Shown: positions 53,680 through 63,123 of the stretch, piece after piece
How positions within the stretch are numbered: position 1 is the stretch's first letter
How the letters are laid out: each line of letters starts with the position of its first letter
NCBI GenBank assembly: GCA_004557405.1
Contig: SFDZ01000003.1
Coordinates: 1-64,000 of the forward strand
Source: Bacteroidales bacterium
Lineage (GTDB): Bacteria; Bacteroidota; Bacteroidia; Bacteroidales; Paludibacteraceae
Direction of reading: 5' to 3'
DNA length: 64,000 bases
Notes under the pieces: generated by a model
Told to the model about the DNA's origin: nothing
Database searches by the model: none
The model's input: only the letters and a program-made list of their open reading frames with translations
Made by a program: the position numbers and the translations under genes

Positions 53680-55788
53680 TTATTTCGTAACTATGACTTT
53701 TTGCACGGTTTGTGCCGTTCTGACGATGTAGATGCCGCACAAAGAACCATTGGCGGCTGTTACATCGCGCCCGACAAGGTCGAAAATGCGGAATGCCACA
53801 TTGCACTCGATGCGACCATCGCGCGCCACACACACGGGCATATCGGCAGTCGGCACACTAATGGCGGTTTCCTGCGTCAGTTTTACCACAATTTCGTTGC
53901 TTGTGGCGCCACCCTGCGGCGTAACGGTGTAGTATAGCGGATCATCGTTGCTGACTGCGGCCGCCACGTCGTACGACAAACCGCCTACCGACAGCGGGAA
54001 ACCGTCGAGCGACACGTTCACAATGGCCGTACCGCCGGCTTTCAGCAACAGATTGGCAATGTTTACACGTTTGCCCGATGTGCCTTGCGACAGCACAATC
54101 GATGTGGCCGACGTAGCCGGAATAGTAATGGTATAATCTGCAAAATTACTTGTCAACGTAATGGTTTCCAACAACTTATCGCTGACAGTAACAGCCAGCG
54201 TCGATTGGTCGCTGCCGTATGATTTGGCATTCACCACAAGAGTTGCTCCACGCGTCATATCGATATCGGAGATGGTGATTGTGCCATCGCCGCTGCTTGT
54301 ACCCAAGCGCAACGAGCCGCTTTCGTCGTAGGTTTTGCCGGATATGTTCAAATGTGCATTAGCCGACACCGAGGCCGACGATAAACCTTTTTCGTCGATG
54401 ATGACCGTTTCGGGCACACCACGTTCCTCGCGCCGATAGACATCGAGCGAATAACTTTCGACACCACCATTTACCCAATTGGCCGTGAAACCGGAGGACG
54501 TAACATTGGTGGCAGGCAGGGCATGGAATCCGCACACGGCCGTCAGATTGACAGTGGTGGTGCGTGCCAATTCGCTACTCGAAATCACAAGTTGTGCCGA
54601 GGCTTTTCCGAGCATTGTCGGGGTAAATTCGACCTCCAACCCGATGCCGTTCAGCGCTTGTTCGGCAGTGAGTTCCGTCGGCGACACAGCGAACTCACCG
54701 GTCTGACTGCCAACGAGTTGTACCGATAAGTTTTGGGTGAGCAACACACCTTTCACGGTGATGGTTTTGGCCACGGTTTCGCCGATGCCGGCCGTGCCAA
54801 AATCGAGCGACGAACCATTGCGCGGCGCCGTGATGGTCGGGTCGGTAATTTCGCCGTTACATCCGCATTTATCGGCTTCGGGCAGCGACAAATAGTCGTC
54901 GTCGCGCGTAAATTTCAGTGTGGCAAAATCGACCGATTCGCCTTTTTTGTTGCCCCAGATGTATTCGGCCAAGCAGGGATAATCGATGAACGGGTTGCGG
55001 TTGTGTTGAAAATTATTCACAGCATCGGCACGGTCAATCTCTTTGGACGACACAGGGTCTTGCCGATGCCATTGTATCAGGACTTCGATTTCCCAATCCT
55101 GGAATTCGAGATAAGTGTCGTTTTGCATGGCATAGCGCGACCCTACATCTTTATTATCAAGCCGCCAACCATTGTAGGCCGAAAATTGCGAGTCGGGATT
55201 GCCATTGAGGTCTTTTCCGTAGCAGGTGGCCATGTAAAAATAGGCGCGTGCAAAATCGCCTTTGTATTCGTCTTTCGGTTCCCAAATATAATGGTCTTCG
55301 TTCAAACCGTCGTGGTGGCGTTGGCCTATTTTTAGCGAACCGACCGTTTTGGTAGGCGTATCCACATTGCCAAGCGGATAATTGCCACGTGCACTGTTGG
55401 CCGTGCTATTCGACGGATTCAGATGGTAGCAATCTTTGTAGGCATCAACTTTGGCGCCGCCCCACCAACTTTTGGCAAAACTATGTTCGACATTACACCC
55501 TGCAACTACCTCACCCGGCGTTGTAAATGGTTTCCAATCGTCGCAATACATATCCATACACAGGTTTGTGTTTGTATCGCGGTCGGAATAATAAAAACAA
55601 TACCAACTTGAATTTTCGCCACTGCCATAATTCAATACAGTGTGGTTGCGAATGATGGTTTTCAGTGTGCCCTTCAGTTCCGCATCGCTTTTGCCGGCGG
55701 CGGCGTTGTAGTAGCCATCGGGCATTTCGCCGGCCACACAGCACACCGAAACGACTACCGAAAAGAGTAGAATCAGGTTACGTTTCAT
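53680..55788 (-). CDS. Secreted endonuclease I, multidomain, with T9SS tail (paralogue A)
   Basis: A 702-residue protein: signal peptide (MKRNLILLFSVVVSVCCVAG), endonuclease I domain (NVEHSFAKSWW, Glu101-His102; NSTANSARGN, Asn131, Arg134), one beta-sandwich repeat, fibronectin III-like and lectin-like regions, and a T9SS tail (IRIFDLVGRDVTAANG). It is the first gene of the tandem operon, with a promoter at 55844-55875. Confidence 0.92.
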   Translation of the reverse strand: MKRNLILLFSVVVSVCCVAGEMPDGYYNAAAGKSDAELKGTLKTIIRNHTVLNYGSGENSSWYCFYYSDRDTNTNLCMDMYCDDWKPFTTPGEVVAGCNVEHSFAKSWWGGAKVDAYKDCYHLNPSNSTANSARGNYPLGNVDTPTKTVGSLKIGQRHHDGLNEDHYIWEPKDEYKGDFARAYFYMATCYGKDLNGNPDSQFSAYNGWRLDNKDVGSRYAMQNDTYLEFQDWEIEVLIQWHRQDPVSSKEIDRADAVNNFQHNRNPFIDYPCLAEYIWGNKKGESVDFATLKFTRDDDYLSLPEADKCGCNGEITDPTITAPRNGSSLDFGTAGIGETVAKTITVKGVLLTQNLSVQLVGSQTGEFAVSPTELTAEQALNGIGLEVEFTPTMLGKASAQLVISSSELARTTTVNLTAVCGFHALPATNVTSSGFTANWVNGGVESYSLDVYRREERGVPETVIIDEKGLSSASVSANAHLNISGKTYDESGSLRLGTSSGDGTITISDIDMTRGATLVVNAKSYGSDQSTLAVTVSDKLLETITLTSNFADYTITIPATSATSIVLSQGTSGKRVNIANLLLKAGGTAIVNVSLDGFPLSVGGLSYDVAAAVSNDDPLYYTVTPQGGATSNEIVVKLTQETAISVPTADMPVCVARDGRIECNVAFRIFDLVGRDVTAANGSLCGIYIVRTAQTVQKVIVTK

Positions 55789-55843
55789 GGTATATTTAGG
55801 TTAAAAATAACAACAGCCTCTGCACTTTCGGTGCAAAAGCCTA

Positions 55844-55875
55844 CAAAGGTACAACTTTATTGTCAAGAAAACAAG
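55844..55875 (-). promoter_or_regulatory. Promoter of the tandem nuclease operon
   Basis: On the minus strand, CTTG (55872-55875), a 20-base spacer and TACCTTTG (55844-55851) closely match the consensus. A TGCAC/GTGCA hairpin lies in the 5' leader at about 55821-55835. Confidence 0.7.
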
Positions 55876-55886
55876 AAATTTAACAC

Positions 55887-57029
55887 TTATTGTGCAAATT
55901 GTCCGTCGATGATACGTCCGGTTTCGTCCACAAACGTACACCGGAAGGATTGTCCGGCCTCGGTTTGCGCCACCACCACCTCGCCCGATGCGATGGTTTT
56001 CACCTCGGTGCCGTATGTGAACGAGGCGGCTGCGATGGAATAGGCGCGCGCGCCGGCAAACTCGTAATGTCCGTTGGGGCAACGGTCGCCGACGCTCAAC
56101 GGCACATAAAGGTCGAACTGCAGCAGCGTGTCGGCATCGGTCGCCGTAAAGCGAAACGTATTTAACCCAACAGCATAAGCATCGCCCAAAAATTCCTGCA
56201 CAACAGATTGTGTTTCAAATGTATAAGTTACAGGTGGAGTAGTTCCGCTACGATCCAGCACATCAATTTTACCGCCGAAACGCACCACCACATCTTCGTT
56301 GTGTGTGCCGACGAAATGTGCTTCGCAAGTATAACTATCGCCCGTTTGGTTCATCCAGAATGTGCCGGTGGCAATAAACACTACACGCAGGCCGTCGGCT
56401 GTGCGCTGTCCCACAAAGGTGCCGGTGGCGTACTGCACGCCGTCTTCTTCGTAAAGGGCGCCGGGCACAAACGTAAAGGCTTCGCGCGATGACGACACAC
56501 TGTAATTGCCCCCCGGAACCGACAATTTATCTGCCGGCACATTCATGTCGATATTGACAAACAGGCCTTCGCCAACGAGCGCGCCTTCGTTGTCGAGCGA
56601 CAGACCGGCGCCAAGCATTCGCAATACAAAATTGTTCGTCCCGACGTTGTAGGCATCGCCGTAATACAAGGCCGTGGCGCGGTCGAATGTCAGGTCGTAG
56701 TCCAAATCGTTGACCACCACCTCGCACGTGGCCGATTGTTTGCCGGCTGTGGCCGTGATGGTACATTTACCGGAATAGACTGCCGTAACGACGCCTTTGG
56801 CCGACACCACCGCCACCGATTCGTCGCTCGACTGCCACTTGACCGTATTGGCGTAGGCCGACGACAAGGGATAGATGCGCACTTCGATGGTGTCCTGCTC
56901 GCCCACATTCAGCGAAAGCGATGTCGGGTTGAGCACAACCGACTCGACCGGATATTCGTCGCACGCCGCCAACCCGACCAACAAGGTCAGCAGACAAAAT
57001 ATATCAACCAATTTTTTCACATCAAACAC
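55887..57029 (-). CDS. Lipoprotein with bacterial Ig-like (BIG2) domain
   Basis: A 380-residue protein with a lipoprotein signal (LLVGLAAC, Cys23), a BIG2 domain (about 28-107: LNPTSLSLNVGEQDTIEV, VKWQSSDESVAVV, GKCTITATAG) and two beta-rich segments that resemble each other (ATALYYGDAYNVGTNNF and VVQEFLGDAYAVGLNTF), suggesting an internal duplication. Surface-exposed and of unknown function. It follows the rhodanese gene by 24 bases. Confidence 0.75.
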   Translation of the reverse strand: MFDVKKLVDIFCLLTLLVGLAACDEYPVESVVLNPTSLSLNVGEQDTIEVRIYPLSSAYANTVKWQSSDESVAVVSAKGVVTAVYSGKCTITATAGKQSATCEVVVNDLDYDLTFDRATALYYGDAYNVGTNNFVLRMLGAGLSLDNEGALVGEGLFVNIDMNVPADKLSVPGGNYSVSSSREAFTFVPGALYEEDGVQYATGTFVGQRTADGLRVVFIATGTFWMNQTGDSYTCEAHFVGTHNEDVVVRFGGKIDVLDRSGTTPPVTYTFETQSVVQEFLGDAYAVGLNTFRFTATDADTLLQFDLYVPLSVGDRCPNGHYEFAGARAYSIAAASFTYGTEVKTIASGEVVVAQTEAGQSFRCTFVDETGRIIDGQFAQ

Positions 57030-57053
57030 TATAAAAACGCGCCACTCGCCGGT

Positions 57054-57443
57054 TTATTGCGTTATCGGTGCCAAGGGTTTGCCGCTGCCTATCCATTCCA
57101 AAATGCCGCCTTGCAAATTGTACACCGTGAATCCGGCAGCAGCCAAACGTTGTGCCGCTGCAGCACTGCGTTTGCCCGAGCGACAATAGACGGCCACCGG
57201 TCGCGATTTATCCAACTGTTCGGCACAGAGTGCGTCGAAATCGGCCGCTTTGAAATCGATCAGCAAGGCATCAGCAAGGTGTCCCTGCTGAAATTCGGCC
57301 GGCGTACGCACATCGACAAGTTGCACATCCGCCTTGGTTATCAGTTGCGCAAACGCATCGGCATCGATATTGGCAAACTGCTGCGCCCTACAGCCGCAAA
57401 AGCCGGCCGCAAGCGCCAGAAGCAGACATTTTACGTTTTTCAT
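57054..57443 (-). CDS. Secreted rhodanese-like protein
   Basis: A 129-residue protein with a signal or lipoprotein-like N-terminus (LLLALAAGFCGC) and one rhodanese domain (VQLVDVRTPAEFQQGHLADA..., active-site loop YCRSGKRSA with the catalytic Cys). It should handle sulfane sulfur or thiol redox in the periplasm. It starts 2 bases after the asd stop. Confidence 0.88.
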   Translation of the reverse strand: MKNVKCLLLALAAGFCGCRAQQFANIDADAFAQLITKADVQLVDVRTPAEFQQGHLADALLIDFKAADFDALCAEQLDKSRPVAVYCRSGKRSAAAAQRLAAAGFTVYNLQGGILEWIGSGKPLAPITQ

Positions 57444-57445
57444 AA

Positions 57446-58471
57446 TTATTTGTTATCTATCAGATATTCAGCAATTTGCACAGCATTCAGTGCTGCGCCT
57501 TTACGAATTTGGTCGCCCACGCACCAAAACGTCAGGCCGTTGGGGTTTGCCAAATCTTGGCGTATGCGACCGACATACACTGCATCTTTGCCCGACACAA
57601 ACAGCGGCATGGGATACTCTTTTTCGGCGGGATTGTCCTGCAGCACAATGCCGTCGGCCGCCCGAAAAGCCTCGCGCACATCCTCTAAGTTCAACGGCGT
57701 TTCGGTTTCGACCCAGATGCTCTCGCTATGCGCACGCAACGACGGTACACGCACGCAGGTGGCGCTCACCTGCACGTCGGAGTGCATGATTTTGCGCGTC
57801 TCGTTGTACATCTTCATCTCCTCTTTGGTGTAGCCGTTGTCGGTAAACACATCGATATGCGGAATCAGATTGTAAGCGAGTTGATAGGCAAATTTTTCGA
57901 CCGTAACAGGCTTACCGTCAAGCACTTCGCGATATTGTTGTTCGAGTTCGGCCATGGCCGATGCCCCGGCGCCGCTGGCCGCCTGATAGGTGGACACATG
58001 CACACGTTTGATGTGCGACAAGTCTTCGATGGCTTTCAGCGCCACCACCATCTGAATGGTTGTGCAGTTCGGATTGGCTATGATACCTCGCGGACACATT
58101 TTGGCATCTTCGGCATTCACCTCGGGCACCACCAACGGCACACTATCGTCCATGCGGAACGCGCTCGAATTGTCAATCATAATGGTGCCGAATTTGGTAA
58201 TGTCGGGTGCAAACTCCTTCGACACCGACGCGCCGGCCGACACAAACGCGATGGCCACGCCTTTGAAATCGTCGCCATGGCGCAATTCGCGCACCACATA
58301 GTCGTTGCCGCGGAATGTGTAGGTGCGCCCTGCACTACGCGCAGATCCAAACAACAACAATTCGTCTATCGGAAAATCGCGCTCGGCCAACACGCGCAAA
58401 AACTCCTGTCCGACGGCGCCACTGACGCCCACAATAGCCACTTTCAATTTTTTTTCGGAAAATAGTTGCAT
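57446..58471 (-). CDS. asd: Aspartate-semialdehyde dehydrogenase
   Basis: Asd makes aspartate semialdehyde for lysine, threonine, methionine and diaminopimelate synthesis. The 341-residue protein has the NADP-binding GVSGAVGQEFLRVL, the catalytic Cys in ANPNCTTIQ and the RVPSLRAHSESIWVE segment. A TATCTTTG box on the minus strand (58516-58523) is 45 bases upstream. It heads a unit with the rhodanese and Ig-like lipoprotein. Confidence 0.96.
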   Translation of the reverse strand: MQLFSEKKLKVAIVGVSGAVGQEFLRVLAERDFPIDELLLFGSARSAGRTYTFRGNDYVVRELRHGDDFKGVAIAFVSAGASVSKEFAPDITKFGTIMIDNSSAFRMDDSVPLVVPEVNAEDAKMCPRGIIANPNCTTIQMVVALKAIEDLSHIKRVHVSTYQAASGAGASAMAELEQQYREVLDGKPVTVEKFAYQLAYNLIPHIDVFTDNGYTKEEMKMYNETRKIMHSDVQVSATCVRVPSLRAHSESIWVETETPLNLEDVREAFRAADGIVLQDNPAEKEYPMPLFVSGKDAVYVGRIRQDLANPNGLTFWCVGDQIRKGAALNAVQIAEYLIDNK

Positions 58472-58515
58472 TTTGTCTGATTTTTCGTAATTTTACCACA
58501 TCAAATTTCAGACCA

Positions 58516-58523
58516 CAAAGATA
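58516..58523 (-). promoter_or_regulatory. Promoter -7 box for asd
   Basis: TATCTTTG on the minus strand fits TAnnTTTG. No matching TTTG is placed 19-20 bases upstream, so the call rests on the -7 half. Confidence 0.5.
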
Positions 58524-58536
58524 CAAAATTTATTCT

Positions 58537-60870
58537 ATGAAACCTATTGTCCGCTTTTTTTTGACAACTACCGCGTTATTTTTTGCGACTACACTGTCAG
58601 CACAGTTCTACGACGACTTTTTGGACGGCAATCTGACAGCCGATCCCGCGTGGCAAGGCACCCTCGACAAGTTCACGATAACCACCGTCAGTGCCGTCGA
58701 AAACCGCCTGCAACTGAACGACACCACCGCCGTATCGGGTGCCAATCGCGCTTACATCAGCACCGCATCGCAAGCCATGCTGAACGCCGAATGGCACATC
58801 GCCCTCGACATAAAAACGACACTGACCTCGGGCAACTATGTACGTTTCTACGTCGCCACCGACCAAGCCGACCTCACAGCGCCACTCAACGGCTACTTTG
58901 TGTGGATAGGCAACACCGACAAAGAGATAGCGCTATACCGACAAAATGGCAGCAAAACGACAAAAATAATCGATGGCACCAACGGACGCGCCACCGGCAA
59001 CGGCACCATTAACATCAGGCTGCTGCGCGACGCCGACGGCAACTGGACACTCTACTCGCAAATAGGCGACGAGCCCGATTTCGCCCTCGAAGGTACCTGC
59101 ACCGACAACACGTTCAAGGCGGCAGCCTACGCCGGCATGCTCATCTACTATTCGAAAACGAACTATGCCAACTACGTCTGCCGACTTATCGCTGCCGAAG
59201 GCCAACCCTACATCAAACCCACGCAAAACATCAGCAAAAACGACATCGTGTTCACCGAAATAATGGCCGACCCCGACCCACAGGTAGAACTGCCAAACGA
59301 TGAATTTTTGGAGATTTACAACCGCACCGACACCACCATCGACCTGAGCGGTTGGACACTGCAGGTAAACGGCAAAACGGCGACCATCGCCAAAGGGTCG
59401 ATAGCCGCGCAATCGTACGCCGTGCTGTGCGCCGACCACGTTGTGTCCGTGTTCGAAACATACGGAAACGCCATCGCCGTGGCGCCATGGAATGCGCTGA
59501 CTAACAGCGGCGCACGCATCACCCTGCACGACGACGAACAACACCTCGTCGCATGGGTCGATTTTTCGGACGCGTGGTACGGCAACAACGGCTTCAAAAA
59601 AGATGGCGGCTGGTCGCTCGAACGCATCAACACCGACTACCTCGACAACCACGCCGAAAATTGGCAACCGGCCGACGACACGCGCGGCGGCACACCCGCA
59701 CAACCCAACTCCGCAGCAAACGACCTGCGCGACGAACGGCGGCCGCGACTAACAGCCATCGCCGCACACACCGACACGCTGACACTGCACTTCTCTAAAT
59801 CGATGGACGAAACAACCCTTGCCGACCAACACAATTTTCATTTCGACCTCGAAATTGACACCATATTTATAGAACAACCGCACGCCGGCACTATTCGTTT
59901 GCACCTGACCGAGCCAATGACCGAAGCCGCCACCTACCAACTGCTGTGCGACAACTTGTTGTGCGTCGATGGTCTGCCGCTCGATGCCGTAGAAACGACC
60001 GTTGCGCTGCCCATCGGTCCGGAGCAAGGCGATGTGATTATCAACGAAATTTTGTTCAACCCGAACGACGATGGCGTCGATTTTGTGGAATTGTACAATC
60101 TGTCCGACAAAACCATCGACCTGTCGCAACTATTCGTTACGCGCCGCACCAACGGCGAATTGGAAGCGCGCACCACCATCTGCACCGAACCGCGCCTGTT
60201 TGCACCACACACATACCTCACACTCACATCGGCGCCCGACATCGTTTGCCGGCAATACGACTGCCCGACCGACGCCATGTTTGCTACCGTCAAACTGCCC
60301 TCGCTGCCCGATGCCGAAGGCAACATCGCCATAGCATTGACCGACGGCACGCTGCTCGACGAACTGACCTACTCGGTCAAAATGCACCACCCGTTTGTCA
60401 GCAATCCCGAAGGTGTGTCGCTCGAACGCGTCAACCCACACACACCGACGCAGGAACCGGATAATTGGCAATCGGCAGCATTCGACGCCGGCTACGCCAC
60501 GCCCTGCCGACAAAATTCGCAATACGCCGTTCCCGACCTCGACAACCCGACAACCAAGAACTTTTGGCTCGAACACGAATCGTTCACGCCCGACAACGAC
60601 GGCTACCGCGACCTGCTGCAACTGAACTACCGCTTGCCGCTAGATGGTTTCACCGCCACCGTCGCCATCTACACTGCCACCGGCACACGCGTACGCCGCC
60701 TGCTCGATGGCGAACTGCTTGCCACCGAAGGCACCATCACCTGGAACGGCCGCGACGACAGCGATGCGCTATGCAACGCCGGCGTGTATGTGCTGTTCGT
60801 CGAGGCTGTCCGCCCCGACGGCATTGTCATCCGACAAAAAATTATCTGCGCGCTAACCTTGAAAGGTTAA
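58537..60870 (+). CDS. Secreted lamin-tail-domain surface protein
   Basis: A 777-residue protein: signal peptide ending at LSAQ, an N-terminal lectin/laminin-like beta sandwich (about 25-215), a first lamin-tail domain (about 235-345: VFTEIMADPDP, LPNDEFLEIYN), an SbsA/Ig-like domain (about 405-495), a second lamin-tail domain (about 497-640: IINEILFNPNDDGVDFVELYN) and a C-terminal FlgD/gliding-motility-like domain (ESFTPDNDGYRD...NAGVYVLFVEAV). Such proteins are exported by Bacteroidota and sit on the cell surface. A nuclease or adhesive role cannot be named. Confidence 0.85.
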   Translation: MKPIVRFFLTTTALFFATTLSAQFYDDFLDGNLTADPAWQGTLDKFTITTVSAVENRLQLNDTTAVSGANRAYISTASQAMLNAEWHIALDIKTTLTSGNYVRFYVATDQADLTAPLNGYFVWIGNTDKEIALYRQNGSKTTKIIDGTNGRATGNGTINIRLLRDADGNWTLYSQIGDEPDFALEGTCTDNTFKAAAYAGMLIYYSKTNYANYVCRLIAAEGQPYIKPTQNISKNDIVFTEIMADPDPQVELPNDEFLEIYNRTDTTIDLSGWTLQVNGKTATIAKGSIAAQSYAVLCADHVVSVFETYGNAIAVAPWNALTNSGARITLHDDEQHLVAWVDFSDAWYGNNGFKKDGGWSLERINTDYLDNHAENWQPADDTRGGTPAQPNSAANDLRDERRPRLTAIAAHTDTLTLHFSKSMDETTLADQHNFHFDLEIDTIFIEQPHAGTIRLHLTEPMTEAATYQLLCDNLLCVDGLPLDAVETTVALPIGPEQGDVIINEILFNPNDDGVDFVELYNLSDKTIDLSQLFVTRRTNGELEARTTICTEPRLFAPHTYLTLTSAPDIVCRQYDCPTDAMFATVKLPSLPDAEGNIAIALTDGTLLDELTYSVKMHHPFVSNPEGVSLERVNPHTPTQEPDNWQSAAFDAGYATPCRQNSQYAVPDLDNPTTKNFWLEHESFTPDNDGYRDLLQLNYRLPLDGFTATVAIYTATGTRVRRLLDGELLATEGTITWNGRDDSDALCNAGVYVLFVEAVRPDGIVIRQKIICALTLKG

Positions 60871-60924
60871 TGCCCCCTATCTGCGGCAGGCAGGAGGGTG
60901 TTTTTTAGGGGTAAAAACAAACAA

Positions 60925-60948
60925 GGAGCGAGGAAATTTCCTCGCTCC
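60925..60948. terminator. Perfect 24-base palindrome between convergent genes
   Basis: GGAGCGAGGAAA (60925-60936) is followed directly by its reverse complement (60937-60948). It lies between two convergent genes and may stop transcription both ways, although neither side has a proper T run. Just before it is a segment (about 60882-60890) with GCAGGCAGG also seen near 127. Confidence 0.5.
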
Positions 60949-60989
60949 TAATTCCTACTTCCCCTTTAGATTTCGGGGATTGGGAATGC

Positions 60990-62513
60990 TTATTTTGCTA
61001 CAGCAACTTTAGCAACTTTGTTACCGTTTTTCACGATGTAGATGCCTTCCAAATTGCCATTCATGCGTGTAACATCCAAACCGGTGAGGCTGTAGATGCG
61101 TGCGCCCTCTTCGGCATAGATGCGACCATCGCGAGCATATACCGTATTGTCGATTTCGACAGTGCGGATAGCAACCACATCTTCCAATGTCAGATAGCAC
61201 TCGTTTTGAGTAGTGCCAGCGAAATAAGCATCATAGTCAAATGCTTCAGTACCAATCTGTACGTCTATTGTGTAAGTAACACCATCTTCGCCAACAAGCG
61301 TACCAGCTACACGATAAATAGGATCTTCAAACTCATCAGTTTTGCCTGTATAAGTAATTGTAACAGAGCCAGACGCTATAAAAACAGAATCATTAGCACT
61401 TGTGTAATAAGTACCATATACTTCTTCAAAATCATAAGTTCCGGAAATAGATGATTTACTTGTTGCAACAGCACTCTCTATATACAATTCGGGATAGTCA
61501 TTATCATAATTGTAGATGTCAAAATCCCAATAAGCCTGCTCGTCATACGTATAGTAATAAGCCATCATAAAATCAACATCTTTAATGGCCACTTCGCCAC
61601 CTTCTTCGCCGCCTTCGCTACCGCCACCTTCGCCGGCTACAACTTCAACCAAATTGCCTTTGTTAATTTCGGGAATAACTTCCGAAGTCTTCGAGTTTTT
61701 GAATTTCTTCAAAGTGCCTTGTACTTTGACTGTATCACCTACTGCAATAAGACCGACGGTAAAGTCTACGCCATCAATGCCTTTAGTGCGGAATGCCTCC
61801 ACTTTCGAAGCAGGATTATCAATATCACTTATCCAAAAATCACAATTATTATATTTTGCAATGGTATCATTAGGAGTAATAATTTCAGAAACGACGCCTT
61901 TAACAATGTATTCTGCCGTAGTAGATGCACCATCAGCCAGAGCGTTAATCAAATCAAGTGCTTTGCTTACCGAAATTTCTTCTATAACAGGTTCTTCTAC
62001 AACAGGATCATCTACAGCTGTTGTAGCTTTATACAAGCAAATGCCACTCTGGCTAGCATAAGACTTAGCCTTAAAATAACGAAAACGTTTTTGATCTTTT
62101 GCCTTATTAAAACGCATAACGCTTGTATTGGAAGTTAGCAACACTGTATCAGCTTTCATCGACAATGTATTCAAAACTGCGGTAGTGCCTATTTCTAGGC
62201 TATTTGAGCCACTCTTACCACCATAATATTTTCCTGCGATTTTCACAGAATAGCCACCCGTCATAGGAGCAATTGTTGCTACATAATTATCCAACTCTGT
62301 GCTTTCTATTTTACCATCCGCAATAGAAGCGGACACATAACCGTTAGCTGCATCTTGTCCGTTAAATACATACGCCTCGGTTGCAGAGTTTTCGTACACA
62401 ATAAGGTATTGTCCCGACCAGTCGGCAGGTGCGGTAGTTACCTTTTCGAATACAGTGGCACTTGCCATCATTGTAGCGCACAAGGCAGCTACGAGAAAAG
62501 TAAATTTTTTCAT
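60990..62513 (-). CDS. Secreted OB-fold protein with T9SS tail
   Basis: A 507-residue protein: signal peptide (MKKFTFLVAALCATMMASA), an N-terminal beta domain (about 20-165), an OB-fold nucleic-acid-binding-like domain (about 185-290: YIVKGVVSEII, DTVKVQGTLKKF), a short Gly/Glu linker (GEGGGSEGGEEGGE), a beta domain, and a T9SS type A tail (ARIYSLTGLDVTRMNG...). Surface or secreted; the ligand is unknown. A TAACTTTG box at 62592-62599 on the minus strand is the likely promoter. Confidence 0.8.
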   Translation of the reverse strand: MKKFTFLVAALCATMMASATVFEKVTTAPADWSGQYLIVYENSATEAYVFNGQDAANGYVSASIADGKIESTELDNYVATIAPMTGGYSVKIAGKYYGGKSGSNSLEIGTTAVLNTLSMKADTVLLTSNTSVMRFNKAKDQKRFRYFKAKSYASQSGICLYKATTAVDDPVVEEPVIEEISVSKALDLINALADGASTTAEYIVKGVVSEIITPNDTIAKYNNCDFWISDIDNPASKVEAFRTKGIDGVDFTVGLIAVGDTVKVQGTLKKFKNSKTSEVIPEINKGNLVEVVAGEGGGSEGGEEGGEVAIKDVDFMMAYYYTYDEQAYWDFDIYNYDNDYPELYIESAVATSKSSISGTYDFEEVYGTYYTSANDSVFIASGSVTITYTGKTDEFEDPIYRVAGTLVGEDGVTYTIDVQIGTEAFDYDAYFAGTTQNECYLTLEDVVAIRTVEIDNTVYARDGRIYAEEGARIYSLTGLDVTRMNGNLEGIYIVKNGNKVAKVAVAK

Positions 62514-62591
62514 GATAAATAAAGAATTAAAAAGTTAATAATAAAAATTTCCACGCATTTACGGCGTATGCACGCATACGCCTATTCGTTG

Positions 62592-62599
62592 CAAAGTTA
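62592..62599 (-). promoter_or_regulatory. Promoter -7 box for the OB-fold protein
   Basis: TAACTTTG on the minus strand, with an imperfect GTTG -33 element about 20 bases upstream (near 62620). Confidence 0.55.
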
Positions 62600-62637
62600 G
62601 GCTATTTTTTTGTACACACCAACTTTTTTTAGTAAAT

Positions 62638-63123
62638 TTAACATTTACATGCGTCAGGCGGTGGTGGCAGGGTGTGCCATAGTTCGGTGGCGGTGCGGTG
62701 CAACACGGGATGCCGCCACTGCGGCCACACATCGCACAGCGGTTGCAGCACAAAAGCACGGCGGTGCATCAGCGGATGCGGCAATGTGAGCGTGTCGGTG
62801 TGCAACACACAGCCGTCGCAGTCGATCAGGTCGATGTCGATGAGGCGGTCGGCATACACGCCGTTGTGCGATTTGGCAGTGCGCCCCATCTGCCGTTCGA
62901 TGTGCTGTGCGGCGTCGAGCAGTTGCTGCGGCGTGAGGTCGGTATCGACAAGCAACACGCTGTTGGTGAAGGTGTTGGCACTATCGAAGCCCCACGGTTC
63001 GGTACTGTACATGGGGCTTTCGGCCACGATGCGACCAACGTGTTCGGCCAGCAAGAGCGTGGCGCGACGCAGATTGTCGGCGCCGTTGCCCAAGTTGGAA
63101 CCGAGCGCAATGATGGCACGCAT
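62638..63123 (-). CDS. folK: 2-amino-4-hydroxy-6-hydroxymethyldihydropteridine diphosphokinase
   Basis: HPPK transfers pyrophosphate from ATP to the pterin in folate synthesis. The 161-residue protein begins MRAIIALGSNLGN and has YSTEPWGF, the DRLIDIDLI ATP/magnesium motif (Asp-x-Asp) and LPHPLMHRRAFVLQPL. The longer frame to 63462 reads the gcvH region in the wrong frame and is rejected. The start overlaps the gcvH stop by one base (TGATG), so translation is coupled. Confidence 0.95.
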   Translation of the reverse strand: MRAIIALGSNLGNGADNLRRATLLLAEHVGRIVAESPMYSTEPWGFDSANTFTNSVLLVDTDLTPQQLLDAAQHIERQMGRTAKSHNGVYADRLIDIDLIDCDGCVLHTDTLTLPHPLMHRRAFVLQPLCDVWPQWRHPVLHRTATELWHTLPPPPDACKC

